The notes below the pieces were generated by a model. It was not told where the DNA came from. It did not search any database and worked only from the letters and a program-made list of their open reading frames with translations. Positions 35,624 to 44,438 of a stretch of DNA of 64,000 bases are shown here, in pieces; positions within the stretch are counted from its first letter, which is position 1; each line of letters opens with the position of its first letter. Origin of the DNA: Methylocella sp. (lineage in GTDB: Bacteria; Pseudomonadota; Alphaproteobacteria; Rhizobiales; Beijerinckiaceae); contig JBBCGG010000001.1 in the NCBI GenBank assembly GCA_037200525.1, positions 707,526 to 771,525 of the forward strand. The letters run 5' to 3'. A program made the translations under genes and the position numbers.

Positions 35624-37096
35624 ATGTTGGTGAAGTTGCTCAAGGACATGGATTTCGAGGCAATTTTCAAGAACCTTCCCACTCCCTCTATGGTGATGGA
35701 CGTGAATTTCGTGATCGTCGCCATGAACGAAGCCTATTTGAGGGTGATGTCGCGGGATCGGGAAAGCCTTATTGGCGTCGAGGTCTTCACCGCATTTCCC
35801 GCTGAAGGCGAAAGTCGCAGGATGTTGCAGGAGTCGTTCGAGCGCGTCCGCGACAAAGCCGTCGTTGACGTGATTCCCGTGCTGCCATACGCCATTCCCG
35901 GTAAGGACGGGTTCGAGCAGCGATCCTGGAGCTATACCCACGCGCCGATTCTCGGCGAGGACGGAAAGGTCGCCTTTGTGCTCCAGAATGCGCAAGACAT
36001 CTCAAATCTGTCGCAGACGCGTCAATTGCTTGATTTGCCAAAAGTCGAGACGCAGTCGCTCAAAGACGCGGTTTATCCCCGAATCGAAATGATTCAGGTC
36101 TTAAACCAGACGCTTTTGGCTACTGCGCATCATCTGCAACGTTTGTTCATGCAGGCGGCCAATTTCATGTGCGTTTTGCATGGGCCGGATCATGTGTTCG
36201 ACATCGCGAACCTCGCTTTTCGCGAGCTGGTCGGCGATCGCGATCTCCTAGGCAAGGCCGCGTGCGAGGCTGTTCCCGAGCTTGAAAGCCAGAATTACAT
36301 TCGAATTCTGGACGACGTCTTCAGCAGCGGCGAAGCCTTCGTCAGCCGCAAGATGCGGGTGCTTTTGCAAAGCAGCGAAGGCAAGATCGAAGAGCATTTT
36401 CTCGATATCGTTTGTCAGCCGATCCTCGGGGCCAAGGGCGAGGTCAGCGGGGTCTTCATCGAGGGGAGCGACGTCACGGATCATGTGCGGGCCGAGCAAC
36501 GGCAGGCGCTTCTCATTCGCGAGTTGCACCATCGCGTCAGAAACACGCTGGCGACCGTGCAAGGGGTGATGAACACGACCGCAAAGAGCTCCGCGACCAT
36601 CGAGGAATTCCAGGAAGCCTTCGCCGGGCGCATCGCTTCAATGGCGAAGACTCATGCGGTCATGACGGAGGAGCTGGATCAGTCAGTTTCATTCGCGCAT
36701 TTGCTGAATCAGGAGCTCAGCCATTATTGCGACAATGGCGGCCTTCGCATTCACCTTGCCGGGCCGGCCGTCGATCTGCCGTCGCAGATCGCGGTTCCGC
36801 TTGGCATGGCCGTTCACGAACTCACCACCAACGCCGCCAAATACGGCGCATTGGCCGGAGAGGAAGGGCGAATCGACATCACATGGAGTCTGACCGACAC
36901 TCCAAATGGCTCAGCGCTGCTGTGCGAATGGAATGAGACGGACGGTCCGACCGTCAAGCCGCCCTCGCGCGAGGGGTTCGGTTCGGTGCTGCTCAAGCGG
37001 GTGCTGTCGCAGCAGATCGGAGCCGAGGTGAAAGTCGCGTTCGAACCGGAAGGATTCCGGTTGCGGATGGTCGTCCCTCTGCGTTCAGACCGGTAG
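35624..37096 (+). CDS. PAS-domain sensor histidine kinase of the HWE family
   Basis: A 490-aa protein without membrane segments. Residues 1-130 are one PAS-like domain (MDFEAIFKNLPTPSMVMDVNF), and about 165-290 a second (ANFMCVLHGPDHVFDIANLAF to GVFIEGSDVTDHVRAE). The phosphoacceptor H box is LLIRELHHRVRNTLATVQ, and the ATP-binding N box is MAVHELTTNAAKYGALAG, both characteristic of HWE kinases. A Glu/Asp-rich GFGSVLLKR segment completes the domain. No response regulator is adjacent. HWE kinases in this group often act in general stress or light signalling; the input here cannot be read. Confidence 0.9.
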   Translation: MLVKLLKDMDFEAIFKNLPTPSMVMDVNFVIVAMNEAYLRVMSRDRESLIGVEVFTAFPAEGESRRMLQESFERVRDKAVVDVIPVLPYAIPGKDGFEQRSWSYTHAPILGEDGKVAFVLQNAQDISNLSQTRQLLDLPKVETQSLKDAVYPRIEMIQVLNQTLLATAHHLQRLFMQAANFMCVLHGPDHVFDIANLAFRELVGDRDLLGKAACEAVPELESQNYIRILDDVFSSGEAFVSRKMRVLLQSSEGKIEEHFLDIVCQPILGAKGEVSGVFIEGSDVTDHVRAEQRQALLIRELHHRVRNTLATVQGVMNTTAKSSATIEEFQEAFAGRIASMAKTHAVMTEELDQSVSFAHLLNQELSHYCDNGGLRIHLAGPAVDLPSQIAVPLGMAVHELTTNAAKYGALAGEEGRIDITWSLTDTPNGSALLCEWNETDGPTVKPPSREGFGSVLLKRVLSQQIGAEVKVAFEPEGFRLRMVVPLRSDR

Positions 37097-37255
37097 ACGC
37101 AGCTTGCGGAGAGCCGCTGATCGTTGAAGTCGCGACGGGTTTGAGGGTTCGGCATAAGAAAGCAAGAGTCGTTGACGCGCGAGGTCGCCAGCGCCCGTCA
37201 ACTTTTGTGCAACTGGACCGGCTAGAAGGCGACCGGCCCAGTGGGGTTAGGCTCG

Positions 37256-37909
37256 CTACTCGTGGTAGTGATGACCGTCCGGATGCCCTTCGCCTTCTTC
37301 GTGCGGGCCATTGCCATGCTCGTCGGCGTCTTCATCTTCGTCGTCATCGTTCGCGCCGGCAAAAGAATGAGCGGCGAGACCGTGCGGCTTGATGCCGTGC
37401 AAGAGGAAAGGCAGCCGATGTTTCTGCTCTTCTGCCAATGACGCGTAGAAAGGAGCGGCGGCGTCGGCGAGGGCTTTGAGCGTCTCGCCCTTCGCCAAAT
37501 CGTTCTCGCTCAACCGACGCAGCCAAGCGACCGCATCGGCGGGGCGAGGCTCCGTGCGCATTTTCTCATGTCGCGCCTGGGCGCTCTTTGCGCCATTGCG
37601 CAACGCCGTTTCGACGGCCGGCCAGAGCTTTTCCTGATCGGGAGTCAACTGCAATCCAGCATGCAGTCCGGCGAGATGCGCGTCGAAGAAGGCCGCGCGG
37701 TCGGCGGGCGAGAAATGCTCATGCACAGCGCCGCCCGTGGGACCGCCCATCTGCATGGAGCCGCCCATCGGGCCGCCGTGTTTTTCCATGCCAGCGGGCG
37801 GGGATGGGGGGGCGCCTGGCGGCGGTTGTTGCGCGTCTGCATTGAACGCGGCCAAGGAGAGGCCGGAGCCGAGCAGCGCGATCATCAAAAGGTGCAAGCG
37901 CGAATTCAT
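37256..37909 (-). CDS. Spy/CpxP-like periplasmic protein with His-rich acidic tail
   Basis: About 217 aa from ATG 37909, decided by the signal peptide (MNSRLHLLMIALLGSGLSLAAFNADA). A Pro/Gly/Met-rich segment (PPPGAPPSPPAGMEKHGGPM) precedes a helical LTXXQ-type domain (AGLQLTPDQEKLWPAVETALRN, ending FYASLAEEQKHRLPFL). The C-terminus is very acidic and then His-rich (NDDDEDEDADEHGNG...HPDGHHYHE), which suggests metal binding. Spy-type proteins are periplasmic chaperones; both roles here are inferred. Confidence 0.75.
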   Translation of the reverse strand: MNSRLHLLMIALLGSGLSLAAFNADAQQPPPGAPPSPPAGMEKHGGPMGGSMQMGGPTGGAVHEHFSPADRAAFFDAHLAGLHAGLQLTPDQEKLWPAVETALRNGAKSAQARHEKMRTEPRPADAVAWLRRLSENDLAKGETLKALADAAAPFYASLAEEQKHRLPFLLHGIKPHGLAAHSFAGANDDDEDEDADEHGNGPHEEGEGHPDGHHYHE

Positions 37910-38210
37910 GGTGGTTCTCCAATGACAGCGGACGCCATAATAGCGATTGCGGACGGGCGTTTCCATCAAGCTTTAGCCCTTTCCGGTCTTGCAAATGATT
38001 TATTTTTCGCTTTTGACCGCCGGCCAACGGTATGGCGCGCAAATTCCGACGAATTCTTGACCGTCGAGGCCGCTTGGTTCTTCAAATCAATGCCTGCCGC
38101 GAGTCCGGCGATCATTTCAAGATGGCGACATCGCTTTAACTCGAGTTCAACTGCTCTCAGGCAAACCTCTTCAACCTTTTTTTATTGTCCGACAGGAGTG
38201 GATCAGCGCC
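37910..38210. other. Divergent intergenic region
   Basis: About 300 bp between the divergent Spy-like and J-domain-like genes. A T-rich tract (cctttttttatt, about 38175) precedes the ribosome site aggagtgg of the right-hand gene. I recognise no regulatory motif. Confidence 0.45.
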
Positions 38211-38906
38211 ATGGTCCAGATGAAGAAGATCAACGCCGAAGCCTTTGGCGACATTCTGGCTGGCCTCGAGACAACTGTCCCGGACCTCTCTTCGCCAAGT
38301 CCTGCGAGGATAGACGCTTCATGGGTAGAGTCTTTGCAGACCGCGGCGTCGTTAAGAAAAAGCACTCGCGAATCGAGCGAACGATCGATCGCGCCTGAAC
38401 GAGCGTCAGACCCCGCGGAACCACTGCGGCGCAATCTTGGATCTATGGCATGGGGCTGGCGGAGCGGGATCAGCGCTCAGGCGTCGCCATCTGGCGATGA
38501 TTACGCAGAGGATGTCCTGGGTCTTGCAGAGCAAGCCATCGCCAACGAGGCGCAGGATCCGGCGGAGTCGCTCGATCCGCAGCCGGTGCATGGCTTGCGG
38601 CGGCTGTTCAGCCAAATTCCCTGGCGCTGGTGGCGCGGCGAGGGGAGGCTCGCGACAGCGGATGAGGAGCCGGACGCCGCGCCAAAGTTGCTTGCGCCAC
38701 GAACCGAAGACGAGCAGATTGCCGAGGAGCTTGGGTTGCGCGCCGATCTCGCCATCGGCGATCTCAAGCGCATCCGGCGCGACTTCGCCAAGAAAAATCA
38801 CCCGGACCGCTTTGAGCCCGCGCAGCGAGTCGCCGCCGCCCGCCGCATGAGCGTCGCCAATATGCTGATCGACCAGCGTTTGAAGAGAAAGCGCTCCGGG
38901 AATTAG
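38211..38906 (+). CDS. Protein with C-terminal J-domain-like segment
   Basis: A 231-aa protein. Residues 1-165 are acidic, Ser/Ala-rich and of low similarity to anything I know. The C-terminal 65 residues, ELGLRADLAIGDLKRIRRDFAKKNHPDRF..., have the layout of a J domain: helix II, the HPD tripeptide and helix III with RRMSVANMLIDQRLK. HPD is what stimulates DnaK-type chaperones. A good ribosome site (aggag) precedes ATG 38211. It is followed by serB. Confidence 0.75.
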   Translation: MVQMKKINAEAFGDILAGLETTVPDLSSPSPARIDASWVESLQTAASLRKSTRESSERSIAPERASDPAEPLRRNLGSMAWGWRSGISAQASPSGDDYAEDVLGLAEQAIANEAQDPAESLDPQPVHGLRRLFSQIPWRWWRGEGRLATADEEPDAAPKLLAPRTEDEQIAEELGLRADLAIGDLKRIRRDFAKKNHPDRFEPAQRVAAARRMSVANMLIDQRLKRKRSGN

Positions 38907-39036
38907 GCTTTGCGGCAAGTGGCGTGACTGCGGGCTTGCCGCAGTCTCCATCCTGCGTTGAAATAGAGGCGCACAATTTTACCGCTAGAATTCAGGATGG
39001 CGCCTGTTTGACGCGAGCTTCCCACGAGCCTCCCTG

Positions 39037-40020
39037 ATGACGCATGTCGCGACGCTTGTTTGCAATCAGGCTGCTCCGATCCTGACCGAGGGACTTTTGC
39101 GGCAGGCTGCGTCTGCATTGCCGCGGCCTCAGGGGACGCGATGGCTCGATGCAGGCGTCGCCGCCGATATTGTTTTCATACCTGCTGAAGGAACCGACGC
39201 CGCCGCCTTGACCGAGGAGGTTCGCGCCGCATTGGGGCGGGCCGAGGTCGACGTCATAATCCAGGAGGCGAGGGGGCGGCGTAAGAAGCTGCTGATCTCG
39301 GACATGGACTCGACCGTGATCGGCCAGGAATGCATCGACGAACTCGCAGCGGAAATCGGCTTGAGGCGGCATGTCGCCGCAATCACCGAACGCGCGATGC
39401 GTGGCGAGATCGCTTTCGAGCCGGCGTTGCGCGAGCGCGTCGCCCTCCTCAGAGGCTTGCATCCTGATATTGTGTTGCGGGTGATGAGCAGGACGATCAC
39501 ATTGACTCCAGGGGCCCGCAGTCTGGTTCAGACCATGCGCAGCCATGGCGCCCACACGGCGCTGGTCTCGGGCGGCTTCACGGTCTTCACGAAACTTATT
39601 GCAGACCGGATCGGTTTTAACGAGGACTACGCCAATCAACTGGCGCTCGATGCGGACGGATGTTTTAGCGGCGATATCCTCGAGCCGATTCTTGGGCGGG
39701 AAGCCAAGCGCGCGACTTTACGGCAATTGCGTTTGGAGCATGGTCTGTCGATTGATGAAACAATGGCTGTGGGCGATGGCGCCAATGATCTTGCGATGTT
39801 GCGCGAGGCGGGTCTTGGCGTTGCGTTTCGCGGCAAGCCGGCGGTCGCGGCCGCCATGCGCGCGCGCGTCGACTATGCCGATCTCACCGCATTGCTGTAC
39901 GCGCAAGGATATCGCCGCGATGAATTTGTCGAAGCGCGGGACGACATGCTGCTCGAAGCTAATTTGATCGACGGCGTCATTGACGCCGTCGAAGGTCGGA
40001 GTCCGGGCTTTATGCGCTGA
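39037..40020 (+). CDS. serB: Phosphoserine phosphatase SerB
   Basis: A 327-aa HAD-superfamily enzyme that releases serine from O-phosphoserine. The nucleophile motif is ISDMDSTVIGQEC (DMDST). Motif II is ALVSGGFTVF, motif III the Lys in LGREAKRATLRQL, and motif IV VGDGANDLAMLREAGLGVAF. The N-terminal 85 residues form the small ACT-like region usual in SerB. Together with serC and serA 3-6 kb to the right, nearly all of the phosphorylated serine pathway is in this window, but it is not a single operon. Confidence 0.94.
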   Translation: MTHVATLVCNQAAPILTEGLLRQAASALPRPQGTRWLDAGVAADIVFIPAEGTDAAALTEEVRAALGRAEVDVIIQEARGRRKKLLISDMDSTVIGQECIDELAAEIGLRRHVAAITERAMRGEIAFEPALRERVALLRGLHPDIVLRVMSRTITLTPGARSLVQTMRSHGAHTALVSGGFTVFTKLIADRIGFNEDYANQLALDADGCFSGDILEPILGREAKRATLRQLRLEHGLSIDETMAVGDGANDLAMLREAGLGVAFRGKPAVAAAMRARVDYADLTALLYAQGYRRDEFVEARDDMLLEANLIDGVIDAVEGRSPGFMR

Positions 40021-40022
40021 TG

Positions 40023-40409
40023 CTAGCGCCTGCCGTCGTGTCCGCCGCCGCGATGCACGCCGCCATGCACGCCGCCGCGGCCGCCATGCCAACCGGCACC
40101 GCCGGGACGACGACCATTATTCCAGCCGGGACGATTGTTCCAGCCACGCCAGCCTTGGGGTCCGCCCCAGCCCAAACCGCGCCGGAAGGCGAAGCCGCAC
40201 CAATACCAGCCGGGTCCCTGCCAACCATTGCCGTACCAGCAATAATTACGTCCGCCAAAGGCGAACTGAGCCTGTTCGAGCGGAAGCTCATTGTGGGCCA
40301 GCCCTTCGAGACTGGCGACGGGCGCCGCGGCGGCCGCCATCGCTCCGCCTGTCGCAGCTTCAGCCGCCATGAATGCGACCGCCGCTGTTATTGAGATCAA
40401 TCGACGCAT
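40023..40409 (-). CDS. Gly/Trp/His-rich small secreted protein, copy 1
   Basis: A 128-aa protein from ATG 40409 with signal peptide MRRLISITAAVAFMAAEAATGGAMAAA. The core GGRNYCWYGNGWQGPGWYWCGFAFRRGLGWGG is rich in aromatic residues and has two cysteines. The C-terminus is Gly/His/Arg-rich (GGRGGVHGGVHRGGGHDGRR). It is a tandem paralog of the next gene, with the same core and the same kind of tail. Proteins with this core are common in Rhizobiales as exported hypothetical proteins; function unknown. Confidence 0.75.
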   Translation of the reverse strand: MRRLISITAAVAFMAAEAATGGAMAAAAAPVASLEGLAHNELPLEQAQFAFGGRNYCWYGNGWQGPGWYWCGFAFRRGLGWGGPQGWRGWNNRPGWNNGRRPGGAGWHGGRGGVHGGVHRGGGHDGRR

Positions 40410-40467
40410 AAAATTCTCCTTGATGGTCTCCGCCCGAACGTTTCGTCGGAGACGCCAACTCATTTGC

Positions 40468-40506
40468 AAAAAAAAAGCGGCGAAAGATCGCCGCTGTCTT
40501 TTTAAT
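40468..40506 (-). terminator. Intrinsic terminator between the two Gly/Trp-rich paralogs
   Basis: AGCGGCG (40476-40482) and CGCCGCT (40489-40495) form a 7-bp stem with a 6-nt loop. On the minus strand it is followed by nine T (plus-strand A run 40468-40476). It lies downstream of the 140-aa copy and 58 bp upstream of the start of the 128-aa copy. Confidence 0.75.
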
Positions 40507-40611
40507 TTTGCGGCGGAGGCTCCAGAGACTGAGCCCGCCGCCGATGTATTTAACGTGAGAACCAATTGCTCGAAGCCTGGAGGCCTCGAGCCGCAACTTG
40601 ATTCGCTGGCG

Positions 40612-41034
40612 CTATCGGCGACCGCCGTGGAAACCGCCACCGCCATGGAAGCCGCCACCGTGGAAGCCGCCGCCATGCCAGCCGCCACCACCGCCATGCC
40701 AGCCGCCACCACCGCCATGCCAGCCGCCGCCACGCCAGCCGCCGCCACGCCAGCCGGCGCCGCCGCCCCAACCGCGCCAACCGTAGCCGCCGCCCCAGCC
40801 TAAGCCCGGACGCCACGCATAGCCGCACCAATACCAGCCGGGTCCCTGCCACGCATTGCCGTACCAGCAATAATTGCGTCCGCCCCAAAAATATTGCGCT
40901 TGCTCGAGGGGAAGAGCGCTATGGGCTACCGCATCCAAATCGGCGTTTGCCGCCGGCGCCGCCATGGCACCGCCGCCTAAGGCCTCGGCGGCCATGAATG
41001 CGACTGCTGCGGCTGTGGTCATCAATCGACGCAT
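40612..41034 (-). CDS. Gly/Trp/His-rich small secreted protein, copy 2
   Basis: A 140-aa protein with signal peptide MRRLMTTAAAVAFMAAEALGGGAMAAP. The core GGRNYCWYGNAWQGPGWYWCGYAWRPGLGWGG is nearly the same as in copy 1. The C-terminus is a run of WHGGG and FHGGG units (residues about 95-138) ending HGGRR, like a metal-binding or structural Gly/His repeat. It is upstream of copy 1 on the same strand and separated from it by a terminator. Confidence 0.75.
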   Translation of the reverse strand: MRRLMTTAAAVAFMAAEALGGGAMAAPAANADLDAVAHSALPLEQAQYFWGGRNYCWYGNAWQGPGWYWCGYAWRPGLGWGGGYGWRGWGGGAGWRGGGWRGGGWHGGGGGWHGGGGGWHGGGFHGGGFHGGGGFHGGRR

Positions 41035-41140
41035 ATATGCTCCTCCTCGCAGATATTGAACCGGGACGCTTTATAGGCCGATTCAGGCGATTCTGTCAGG
41101 CGCCACGGTTATTTGATTAACGCTTCCTTTGCTTTTCGGT

Positions 41141-42385
41141 TCAGCTGCGCCCGGCCATCTTTCGCGCGCGCTTGGCGAGCGTGCGCAACCGCAGCGCGTT
41201 GAGCTTGATGAAGCCCGCCGCATCGCGATGATCATAAGCCACGGCTCCCTCCTCGAACGTCACCAGATCCTGATCGTAGAGCGAATAGGGACTTGAGCGT
41301 CCGACGACGAAAGCCGAGCCTTTGTAAAGTTTCAAGCGCACGCGGCCCGTTACGAATTCCTGGCTTTTGTCGATCAGCGCCTGCAACATCTCGCGCTCCG
41401 GCGAAAACCAGAATCCGTTGTAGATGAGCTCGGCGTATTTGGGCGTCAGCTCGTCTTTCAGATGCGCCGCGCCGCGATCGAGGGTGATCGATTCGATGCC
41501 GCGATGCGCGGCATAAAGGATCGTGCCGCCTGGCGTTTCATACATGCCGCGGGACTTCATGCCGACAAAGCGATTTTCGACGAGATCGAGACGGCCGATG
41601 CCGTTGGCGCGGCCGAGCTCGTTCAGTTGCGCCAGCGCTGTCGCCGGCGACAATGCTTCGCCGTTGATCGCGACCGCGTCGCCCCGTTCGAAATCGATCT
41701 CGATGAAGGTCGGCTTGTCGGGCGCGTCCTCCGGATTGATTGTCCGCGAATAGACATAGTCAGGCACTTCCTGCGCTGGATCCTCCAGCACTTTCCCTTC
41801 GGAGGAGGCGTGCAGCAGATTGGCGTCGACCGAAAACGGCGCATCGCCGCGCTTGTCCTTGGCGATCGGTATTTGGTTCTGTTCGGCGAAAGCGAGCAAA
41901 GCTGTGCGCGAGGTCAAATCCCACTCCCGCCAGGGCGCGATAACCTTGATGTCGGGTTCGAGCGCGTAATAGGACAGCTCGAATCGCACCTGGTCATTGC
42001 CTTTGCCGGTGGCGCCGTGGGCGACTGCGTCGGCTCCCGTAAGCCTCGCGATCTCGATCTGCTTCTTGGCGATCAGCGGACGCGCTATCGACGTTCCGAG
42101 CAGATAGAGCCCCTCATACTGGGCGTTGGCGCGGAACATCGGGAAGACATACTCGCGGACGAATTCCTCGCGCAAATCTTCGATGAAGATATTCTGCGGC
42201 TTGACGCCAAGCAGGATCGCCTTGTCCCGCGCGGGAGAGATTTCCTCGCCCTGGCCAAGATCGGCGGTGAAGGTGACGACTTCGCAACCGTAAGTCGTCT
42301 GCAGCCATTTGAGGATGATCGACGTGTCGAGCCCTCCCGAATAGGCGAGAACGACTTTTTTGACGTCTGATCTTTGCTGCGGCAT
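41141..42385 (-). CDS. argG: Argininosuccinate synthase
   Basis: A 414-aa enzyme that joins citrulline and aspartate with ATP in arginine synthesis. The ATP pyrophosphatase P-loop is [18 protein letters not shown] near the N-terminus. Other blocks are [38 protein letters not shown] and [15 protein letters not shown]. Length and both ends are normal. It appears monocistronic, divergent from the 91-aa membrane protein gene. Confidence 0.97.
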   Translation of the reverse strand: MPQQRSDVKKVVLAYSGGLDTSIILKWLQTTYGCEVVTFTADLGQGEEISPARDKAILLGVKPQNIFIEDLREEFVREYVFPMFRANAQYEGLYLLGTSIARPLIAKKQIEIARLTGADAVAHGATGKGNDQVRFELSYYALEPDIKVIAPWREWDLTSRTALLAFAEQNQIPIAKDKRGDAPFSVDANLLHASSEGKVLEDPAQEVPDYVYSRTINPEDAPDKPTFIEIDFERGDAVAINGEALSPATALAQLNELGRANGIGRLDLVENRFVGMKSRGMYETPGGTILYAAHRGIESITLDRGAAHLKDELTPKYAELIYNGFWFSPEREMLQALIDKSQEFVTGRVRLKLYKGSAFVVGRSSPYSLYDQDLVTFEEGAVAYDHRDAAGFIKLNALRLRTLAKRARKMAGRS

Positions 42386-42586
42386 TGGGAACTCTTTGGG
42401 CGGTTACAGGGAAGACAAGGACGCGCGACTATAGTGGCGACGCACGTCGGCGCAAGTTGGCTTTGCCGCCTGACCACGATGCCGGATTGAATCCGGGCGC
42501 AAAACCGCCATCTTTGAAGGCGCAGGGACGACCTTGCGCTTTTCCGAAAATCGGTGGGGACGACCTTGCCATGAGCCCTGGGGTTC

Positions 42587-42862
42587 GTGATGCCGTCTGA
42601 TTTTTATTCGCTTGCCGGCTTCGTCGGCGCTGCAATCGTCATCGCGGCGTTTTTCGCCAGTCAGCAAGGGATCGTCGGCTCGCGCGACCGTCGCTATCTC
42701 TTCGCCAATCTGCTTGGGGCGATTCTGATTCTCGTTTCGCTCTATTCGGAATGGAATTTTCCGGCGGCGCTCATCGAAGGATTCTGGGCGGCGATCAGCC
42801 TTTACGGCCTTGTGAAGCCAAAGTCGCGAACGGCGAGAAAACCTCAAACGATCAGAAATTAA
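42587..42862 (+). CDS. Small membrane protein, CBU_0592 family
   Basis: A 91-aa protein, starting at ATG 42590 or the in-frame GTG just before. It has three hydrophobic segments (FYSLAGFVGAAIVIAAFFASQQ, LFANLLGAILILVSLYSEWN, FPAALIEGFWAAISLYGLVK) and a basic tail. The pattern NLLGAILILVSLYSEWNFPAALIEGFWAAISLYGL is that of CBU_0592-type proteins; function unknown. It is divergent from argG. Confidence 0.7.
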   Translation: MMPSDFYSLAGFVGAAIVIAAFFASQQGIVGSRDRRYLFANLLGAILILVSLYSEWNFPAALIEGFWAAISLYGLVKPKSRTARKPQTIRN

Positions 42863-43036
42863 AAGCGAACTGCAGCGCCCCCTGATGGCGGCGGACAGAC
42901 CTGCATTCAAATCTTGGGAGAGGAGTCAGAGAATCGATTTCTTGACTGACAAGGTTGGCTGGCTTGGGTTTTTTGAAGCGCCGGTGTCTTAAGTTCGGAC
43001 GCAGCAAACCGCCACCTTGACGCCATGCCGACGGAG

Positions 43037-43094
43037 GCTTATCCAGATAAGCGGGACACCCTTCCCCAACGAAGGGCGCCCATCTGTAAGGATG
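43037..43094 (+). promoter_or_regulatory. Candidate serC leader RNA motif
   Basis: Three consecutive hairpins end directly at the serC start: GCTTAT/ATAAGC (43037-43052), CCCTTC/GAAGGG (43059-43076) and CATC/GATG (43081-43094). The last one contains the only purine run that could serve as the ribosome site. The serC RNA motif is a known alphaproteobacterial leader structure placed exactly upstream of serC. The match is by position and hairpin layout, not by a covariance model. Confidence 0.55.
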
Positions 43095-43103
43095 GCCATC
43101 ATG

Positions 43104-44276
43104 ATGACGACGATTCCCGCCGCGAAACCGGCGCGGCCAAATTTTTCCTGCGGCCCGACGGTCAAGCATCCGGGCTGGAGCCTCAAAAACCTCGAGAATG
43201 CGCCCTTTGGCCGCTCGCACCGCTCCGGCATCGGCAAATCCAAGCTGAAGCTCGCAATCGATCTCACCCGCGAAGTTTTGCAGGTCCCCGCCGACTATAG
43301 AATCGGGATCATCCCTGGTTCGGACACCGGCGCCGTCGAAGCCGCCTTGTGGTCGCTGCTTGGCCAGCGCGGGGTCGACGTGATCGCGTGGGAAGCCTTC
43401 AGCGAACATTGGGTCATTGACGTCGTAGAGCAGCTGCAACTGAAAAACACGCGCTCCATGGTGGCCGATTATGGCGAGATCGTCGATCTTTCGAGCCTTA
43501 ACTTCGATAATGACGTCGTTTTCGCCTGGAACGGAACGACGGCGGGCGTCAGCGTCCAAAATGGCGATTTTATCCCGGCCGACCGTAAGGGCCTGACGAT
43601 TTGCGATGCGACCTCCGCCGCTTTTGGCCAAAAGCTTGATTGGGCGAAGCTCGATGTCGTGACTTTCTCCTGGCAGAAAGTGCTCGGCGGCGAGGCTGCC
43701 CACGGGATGCTGATTCTCGGTCCGCGCGCGGTGGAGAGGCTGGAGACCTATACGCCAGCGTGGCCAATTCCCAAATTGTTTCGGCTGACCCACCAGGGCA
43801 AGTTGATAGAGAGCATTTTTGAAGGCGAGACGATCAATACGCCATCGATGCTCTGCGTCGAGGACTATATCGACGCCTTGAACTGGGCGAAATCGATCGG
43901 CGGCCTCGACGCGCTGACGAGGCGCGTCAGCGCCAATTCGAAAGCGCTCAGCGATTGGGTCGAGCGGACGCCTTGGATCGATTTCTTGGCGGCCGATCCG
44001 GCGATCAGATCAAATACCAGCATCTGCCTCAAGATCATCGACCCTGCCGTCGTCGCGCGCGGACGACGTGGCGAGGCGGAGTTTGCAAACGAGATGGTGA
44101 GCTTCCTCGCGGAGCAGGGCGCCGCTTATGACATCGGCTCTTATCGCGATGCGCCGCCTGGCCTGCGGATCTGGTGCGGCGCGACGGTGGACGCCAGCGA
44201 CCTTACGGCGCTGACGCGTTGGCTTGACTATGCCTATGCAATGGTCAAAGGCGCTTTTATGGATGAAGCCGCCTGA
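43104..44276 (+). CDS. serC: Phosphoserine aminotransferase SerC
   Basis: About 390 aa. Possible starts are ATG 43092, 43101 and 43104; I take 43104 (MTTIPAAKPARPNFSCGPTVKHPGW). It is the alphaproteobacterial-type phosphoserine transaminase. The PLP lysine is in VVTFSWQKVLGGEAAHGM, and other blocks are GIIPGSDTGAVEAALWSLLG and AWNGTTAGVSVQNGDF. It is the middle enzyme between serA and serB. serA follows on the same strand, 162 bp away. Confidence 0.95.
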   Translation: MTTIPAAKPARPNFSCGPTVKHPGWSLKNLENAPFGRSHRSGIGKSKLKLAIDLTREVLQVPADYRIGIIPGSDTGAVEAALWSLLGQRGVDVIAWEAFSEHWVIDVVEQLQLKNTRSMVADYGEIVDLSSLNFDNDVVFAWNGTTAGVSVQNGDFIPADRKGLTICDATSAAFGQKLDWAKLDVVTFSWQKVLGGEAAHGMLILGPRAVERLETYTPAWPIPKLFRLTHQGKLIESIFEGETINTPSMLCVEDYIDALNWAKSIGGLDALTRRVSANSKALSDWVERTPWIDFLAADPAIRSNTSICLKIIDPAVVARGRRGEAEFANEMVSFLAEQGAAYDIGSYRDAPPGLRIWCGATVDASDLTALTRWLDYAYAMVKGAFMDEAA

Positions 44277-44310
44277 AATTTTGATTTCGATCCAGTTTTA
44301 CTAGTTTTAC

Positions 44311-44340
44311 GGGCGTTCTCTCATGCATGAGAGAACGCCC
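44311..44340. repeat. Perfect 30-bp palindrome between serC and serA
   Basis: GGGCGTTCTCTCATG (44311-44325) is followed with no loop by its exact complement CATGAGAGAACGCCC (44326-44340). It could be a hairpin in the serC-serA transcript, an attenuator or terminator, or a binding site for a dimeric regulator. No run of T follows it, so a standard intrinsic terminator is not the obvious reading. Confidence 0.85.
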
Positions 44341-44438
44341 GCAGCATTTTGGGCTGCATTCTCGCGCCTTCGATGGCGGATTGGCTTGAAAACGGCGTTC
44401 GAATAGGCGCATTAGATCGACTGTCATTGGAGAAGCCC

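Noticed and set aside
40598-40803. Proline-rich and Ala/Thr-rich plus-strand frames opposite the Gly-rich paralogs.
   Set aside because: They are complements of GGC/CAC repeat codons; the minus-strand frames have signal peptides and conserved cores.
42511-42575. Direct repeat GGACGACCTTGC twice in the argG upstream region.
   Set aside because: Only two copies 31 bp apart; could be a regulator site but nothing supports that.
44311-44340. The serC-serA palindrome as an ordinary intrinsic terminator.
   Set aside because: No T-run follows the stem on either strand, so it is reported as a palindrome rather than a terminator.
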